A stretch of 64,000 nucleotides of DNA from Enoplolaimus lenunculus (lineage: Eukaryota > Nematoda > Enoplea > Enoplida > Thoracostomopsidae). The notes beneath the pieces were generated by a model. The model had not been told where the DNA came from and did not search any database. It saw only the letters and a list, made by a program, of their open reading frames with translations. The position numbers and the translations under genes were made by a program. The stretch is taken from NCBI GenBank assembly GCA_030248215.1, contig JASANG010000304.1:1-64000 (forward strand). Direction: 5' to 3'. Positions 60,201 through 64,000 of this stretch are shown piece by piece. Each line of letters starts with the position of its first letter. The stretch's first letter is position 1.

Positions 60201-61502
60201 TACAAGCTACAGTCTTACCTATACCAACATCATTCACAGCGAAACAACTACCTTCAGTCCTACTTGGATCGTCGCTTCTGGAATCAGGGGCAATTGAACG
60301 CCAGTGGATTTGCTTGACCCGTTTGCTGTTTGCAGCTGCTGCCGGGCCTGCATTTCCCAGTTTTTGAACGCCGTCTTGCGATTTTACATCATTATTGATA
60401 CGATGCAAAAAGTTGCGTTTTCGCCTGCGAAAACCGCGACAATCTGCAAATTACTGAAGTTACATACTAGCCCAAACTTATAATGTTTTTTTATTAAATT
60501 TAAAAAAGGTACGGCCCCTCTCCTTATGAAAAAGTGTTAAGTAAAAACTTGCTTCAAAGCAAGTCACACTCCACCGCAAAATGTTGTCTAGCTACGCCAG
60601 CGAAGGAACAACAGAAAAAGATTTGTTAAAGCCAATTCAAACATACTCGATTTGCGGTCTGAAACTGATTCTTGATCTGACAGTGCCCAATACTCGTCGT
60701 CGTCATCGCTATTATTGCTATTACTTTTTGTTCTTTGTTTGCTAGTCCCCGGGCAACCGTCGTCAACATCATTCGGTTGTTGTTCGTGTTGTTCTGAATC
60801 GTTTTGCGACATGGCGTTCATACAGCATGCGAAATGATGCTATAAAAACAAAATAAAATGTACAATCGCGTTGTGCATGAGCCGAATATATAATATGTGA
60901 TGAATGTATGCTTTGATCAGAGACGCAATTAGGAATTTCTAAATGGGTAACTTGTAAACAGCATGCAGGCGAAATTCTGCAGGTCTATGTATCAACGCCA
61001 GACACTACGTATACTGTAGCAAATGTTCAAAACCTTTTGAATATTAGCCGTAAAAGAGGCGCGGTCGCCACTTCACCCCCCCCCCCCTGGTAGCACCGGA
61101 GGGTTTGCAACAACTATGTGACCTAAACGACTTAGAATACCACAGGCAGTCAGAAAAACGATCGTAAAGTTAATCGAAGCTGACTGCAGCACGTACAACA
61201 ATAAACAGCGCTTAGTTGCATTGCTTAACTAGTTGATAGTCTAATTTTAATTCCATCATATAACGATTACGCTATTTGCTTCCACTGGTCATTACAGACT
61301 CTAAGAATATTGTAGAAATTTTTAAAAACAAATTTTATTACGAAACACAAATCCAATTTTTTAACCTCACGACAGTTGCGCATGCCGTTATACCTACCTC
61401 TGGAGGCGCTTTTACCATTTCGTTAAACTTTGATTCATCAAACGACGCAAACGCTCGTCGAATTAAATCGACCAACGGATCTTCGGTATCTTGAACGGCC
61501 AT
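54224..61502 (-). CDS. SIN1: SIN1 / MAPKAP1, mTORC2 subunit, 11 coding exons
   Basis: SIN1 is the mTOR complex 2 subunit that recruits AKT and SGK-type kinases. Exons, in order: 61398-61502, 60647-60839, 60219-60443, 59411-59622 (or to 59580), 58853-59037, 57867-58082, 56961-57109 (or to 57100), 56492-56599, 55569-55925, 55029-55199, 54224-54663. All phases match; the longer form has 786 residues against 522 in human. The N-terminus opens MAVQDTEDPLVDLIRRAF, and IHWRS corresponds to the human IQWKE site. The CRIM domain has NPFTEYARYDAS, KKINVWVQ and the acidic loop ADETGEIDDDLPPLDSNE then KFGF. The Ras-binding-like region ends VYEYNIEAYSEPGKALPLD, and the PH domain starts FYAVSMSHGKLFPNTDVHL and ends WRSHLFDVSDRSTGEEIV. 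It has an insertion of about 30 residues (VPGTGSVSPGTG) before the last PH strands. A MITE touches the stop codon. Confidence 0.93.
57425..57600. mobile_element. TAAGCC-bearing MITE in SIN1 intron 6
   Basis: CCTAAGCCTAAGCCTAAGCG and AAGCTTAAGCCTAAGCC runs fill the left part. The right end reads GGCCCTAAAAGTAATATGGG, the family terminus. It follows directly on the ATCGGC-type MITE fragment at about 57140-57385. Confidence 0.6.
60063..60285. repeat. 110-bp tandem duplication over SIN1 exon 3 end and its donor
   Basis: Copies start at 60063 and 60173 with AATCACTAAGAGAGGTTGAC. The second copy includes the last coding part of exon 3 and its donor (GT at 60217-60218). The first copy keeps the equivalent donor (GT at 60107-60108) but has an in-frame stop when read like the exon, so it is a non-functional echo or a decoy splice site. 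Confidence 0.8.
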
Positions 61503-61681
61503 TTTATCCGCGCATTACAGTGTATTTGCACATAATGCGCAAATTTTCTATATGTAATAATTCAGAATTTACTTCAATCTACCGTATGTTAAATTATGCA
61601 ACATATTGAAAAATATATGTTCTTAATAAATTTTGCATCTGAAATAGTAAAGATAAGACTCCATAGTGCAACACTACTACT

Positions 61682-62334
61682 AGTCGCAGTGGGACTACAT
61701 TTATTGAGCGAAGCTCGAACACACGTAAGTAGTTAAGGTAATATGCAAATTAGCTATTAGCTAACTGCTCAATTATAGGTTTTGGAAGTTTGTAAACAAT
61801 TTATTCCGATTCCTCGCACCCAAAAACATTCAGTAAACCCTAATAAATATTGAAATAATTTAAAAAGTCATAGTTTTGTCTTGTCAATTAAGCTAATATG
61901 CAAATTTGTATTAGCTAACTACTCAATTATCGGTTTTAGAGGTTTGTAAACAATTCAATCAAATTCTTTGCTCCTAAAAACTCTTCAGTACTGAAATTAG
62001 ATTGGTTTTAACTTTAAATTAGTGAAATGTTGTAAAAACTCCTAATTTACGCTTAAAATCTATGTTAATATGCAAATTAGCTATTAGCTAACTGCTCAAT
62101 TATCTGTTTTGGATGTTTGTAAACAGTATGCAGATTCCGCGCTTTACAACCCCAATGCGAGGTTAACACCCCAGGATAATTGGCTTTGAAACAAAAAAAG
62201 TTTATCAAAATCGGTTCTGCCGTTCCTGAGATTTTTTGTGGACGGACGGACGGACATTCACCTTTCGACCCCCAAGTACAAAATATAAAACGCTTCGCGA
62301 AACTCCGAGCTTCGCTCGGAGTTTCGCTTCGCTT
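61682..62334 (+). mobile_element. Helentron-associated-like element (copy 3)
   Basis: It is complete at both ends: TAGTCGCAGTGGGACTACAT and GAGCGAAGCTCGAAC at the left, about three monomers with ATGCAAATTAGCTATTAGC, then CCGTTCCTGAGATT, CGGACGGACGGACATTCACC and a perfect terminal hairpin ACTCCGAGC/GCTCGGAGT. It is shorter than copy 1 because it holds fewer monomers. It lies just upstream of the SIN1 start. Confidence 0.65.
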
Positions 62335-62790
62335 AAAAAGGTAAATTAATTGCAATAATCGAAAACCACCCATGTTTGTGGTAAGCCAGGAGCAAAGTAA
62401 AATTTTACTCTGGACGTTATAGGCAGTGGCAGATCCTGGATATCAAAATGGGGGGGGGGCAAAATTTTACATATAAACTTACTTTTGACCCACACACAAA
62501 CAACGAACTATTGCCCTAAAATCGACTTCTTTACGTTCGTTCAATTGAGATGAATCGCAAATAAAACTAACGCATCAACGCAATTTAGATGGAAACAATA
62601 GGATTGCAACATAAGTTCAGATTTGGTTTCAAACAGGCACAAATTTAAAGGCTCGAATTCGGAGGCCAATTCAGTTTTGAAAAAGCAAAATCCAGTCAGC
62701 TTTAGCAACATCTGCTTCTGTTTTCGAATGAGTTAGAACTGCCTGACTCTATATATTTTTTGTTGTGATGCTGTTGGGTGGGGCACGGCC
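62335..62790. other. Unassigned intergenic DNA
   Basis: A G-run lies near 62450. I see no gene or recognisable repeat. Confidence 0.4.
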
Positions 62791-63951
62791 TGTAGGTGGC
62801 TGTGCTACTCCCAAATATATTTCAATCTAAAAACTAAAACAAAACTAAAACCAAATCATAATCCACACCTTAAGGGAGTCCCCGGCTCCGCCTAGTCTCT
62901 CTTAGAACTTAAGTTAGGCTCAGGCGTTGCTAAACGGCGTAAAATTTATAAAATCTATGCATGGCGGCTGCGTCTGCAAGGTATTAGTATCAGGGGCCCT
63001 GCGTGGCCATTAAATATATATTTTTGCTGGCCTGGTGCGCCAAAGCACTTAGCTAGGGGGTTTGGGGGGTTTATGTTGTTGTTATTGTTATTGTTGTTGT
63101 TGTTGTTGTTAGGTTATTGTAATGATGAATTAAAGTGTTCCTAAGGTGCCCGAGACACCCGGTCACACAATTTATGCAAATCAGCTCAACACGGGGGCTG
63201 GGGTAGCCAGCCCCCAAAATCATTATTGCATTTTTCGGCCTAGAATGCGGTGCACTTTTTCTGACTGTTTGAGCTAACAATTGTAGTGTAGTTTATTCGT
63301 GTTTATTGAGTTGATCTGCATAGGTGAAAGGGGTGACTTAGGCAAAACAGGCGTTTAATTGCAATTAGAGCCACGGTAGCTCAATGTGAGCACGGTGAAC
63401 CGGTATTAGGAATTCAGCAACGGAAGCGCAAAGCGGGGAGCCTACGGGCGGTACCAGGGGAAAACCGGGGATACTGGGGAATGTGTTAACGGGGTTCTTG
63501 GGATTATATTCGGAGTGTTCTGGGGGATTGTCGATTCTAGCGGGGCTAGTTTCGGCGGTTTTTCTGGGGATTTCTGGGGATATCTTTGGATTTTGTACGG
63601 TTACCTGGGGATTGTACGGAGATTCTGGGGGATCGTCACGTTAAGTTTGCATTCGGGTCTTGTACGATGTGAGCTTGTGACTTAGTTGAACAGGGTTAAG
63701 GTATCGTAGTAGACGTGCGGAAAGCACCTAAACCAAGGAACTTTCGGCACAATTAGCGTGAATAAGGTCAGTCTAAGCATTGTACTTGTAGTCATATCCG
63801 TGCTTTACCGGTATATAGCTTTAATACGGTGTTGGGGGGAATAAAAGGGGAACCCGACTGCATTATTGAACCAGAGCGAATTAGCGTCATTGGAATACGG
63901 ACCTAAGCGAGGAGTTGGTGGTTTCATTAAGCATCCGAAATCACGAACTAT
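62791..63951 (+). mobile_element. Solo LTR, copy 3
   Basis: It starts TGTAGGTGGCTGTGC and follows copy 1 through TTAAGGGAGTCCCCGGCTCC, GGCGGCTGCGT, GCGGAAAGCACCTAAAC and GGGGGGAATAAAAGGG to ATCACGAACTAT. The final bases differ from the other copies and no clear target duplication was found, so the right edge may be altered. It is a remnant without internal genes. Confidence 0.7.
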
Positions 63952-64000
63952 AGCCCAAGCGTAAGAATGAGCTTACACCTAAGCCTAAGCAAAAATATAT

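Noticed and set aside
63071-63280. Minus-strand frame rich in threonine
   Set aside because: It is the antisense of a GTT microsatellite inside solo LTR copy 3.

Overview
The window is animal nuclear DNA. It is AT-rich, with long genes split by many small GT-AG introns, glutamine-rich exons and dense transposon debris. The three host genes I can name are animal genes whose exons I joined by hand with consistent reading phase. The species cannot be named. Degenerate TTAGGC hexamers, the nematode telomere unit, occur, but inside transposons, so they are weak evidence of lineage.

Layout. 1-3 kb: three uninterrupted plus-strand reading frames of a Polinton/adintovirus-like element that runs off the left edge. 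The third looks like the penton-type minor capsid protein, and each frame sits just behind a splice-acceptor-like TTTGCAG. 3-6.3 kb: hairpin-forming tandem repeats and unassigned DNA. 6.4-29.6 kb, minus strand: one complete GIGYF gene of 25 coding exons and 2274 codons. 29.6-35.8 kb: LINE, SINE and MITE debris. 35.8-37.2 kb, plus strand: the last two exons of the mitochondrial ATP synthase c subunit. 38.6-43.9 kb, minus strand: a decayed LINE of the L1/Tx1 kind. 44-54 kb: nested MITEs, solo LTRs, a Helentron-associated-like element, tandem tRNA-derived SINEs and a doubtful channel-gene fragment. 54.2-61.5 kb, minus strand: a complete SIN1 (MAPKAP1) gene of 11 coding exons. 61.5-64 kb: another Helentron-associated-like element and a third solo LTR.

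The host genes are unrelated in job: GIGYF is a translational repressor scaffold binding 4EHP, SIN1 is the mTORC2 substrate-recruiting subunit, and ATP5MC forms the rotor ring of ATP synthase. They are neighbours rather than a pathway.

The most unusual signals are the acceptor-led capsid block, several hAT-like MITE families each built from its own iterated short motif, one such MITE that may exactly fill an intron, a MITE abutting the SIN1 stop codon, and readable insertion chronologies (Helentron-like element inside LTR inside MITE).
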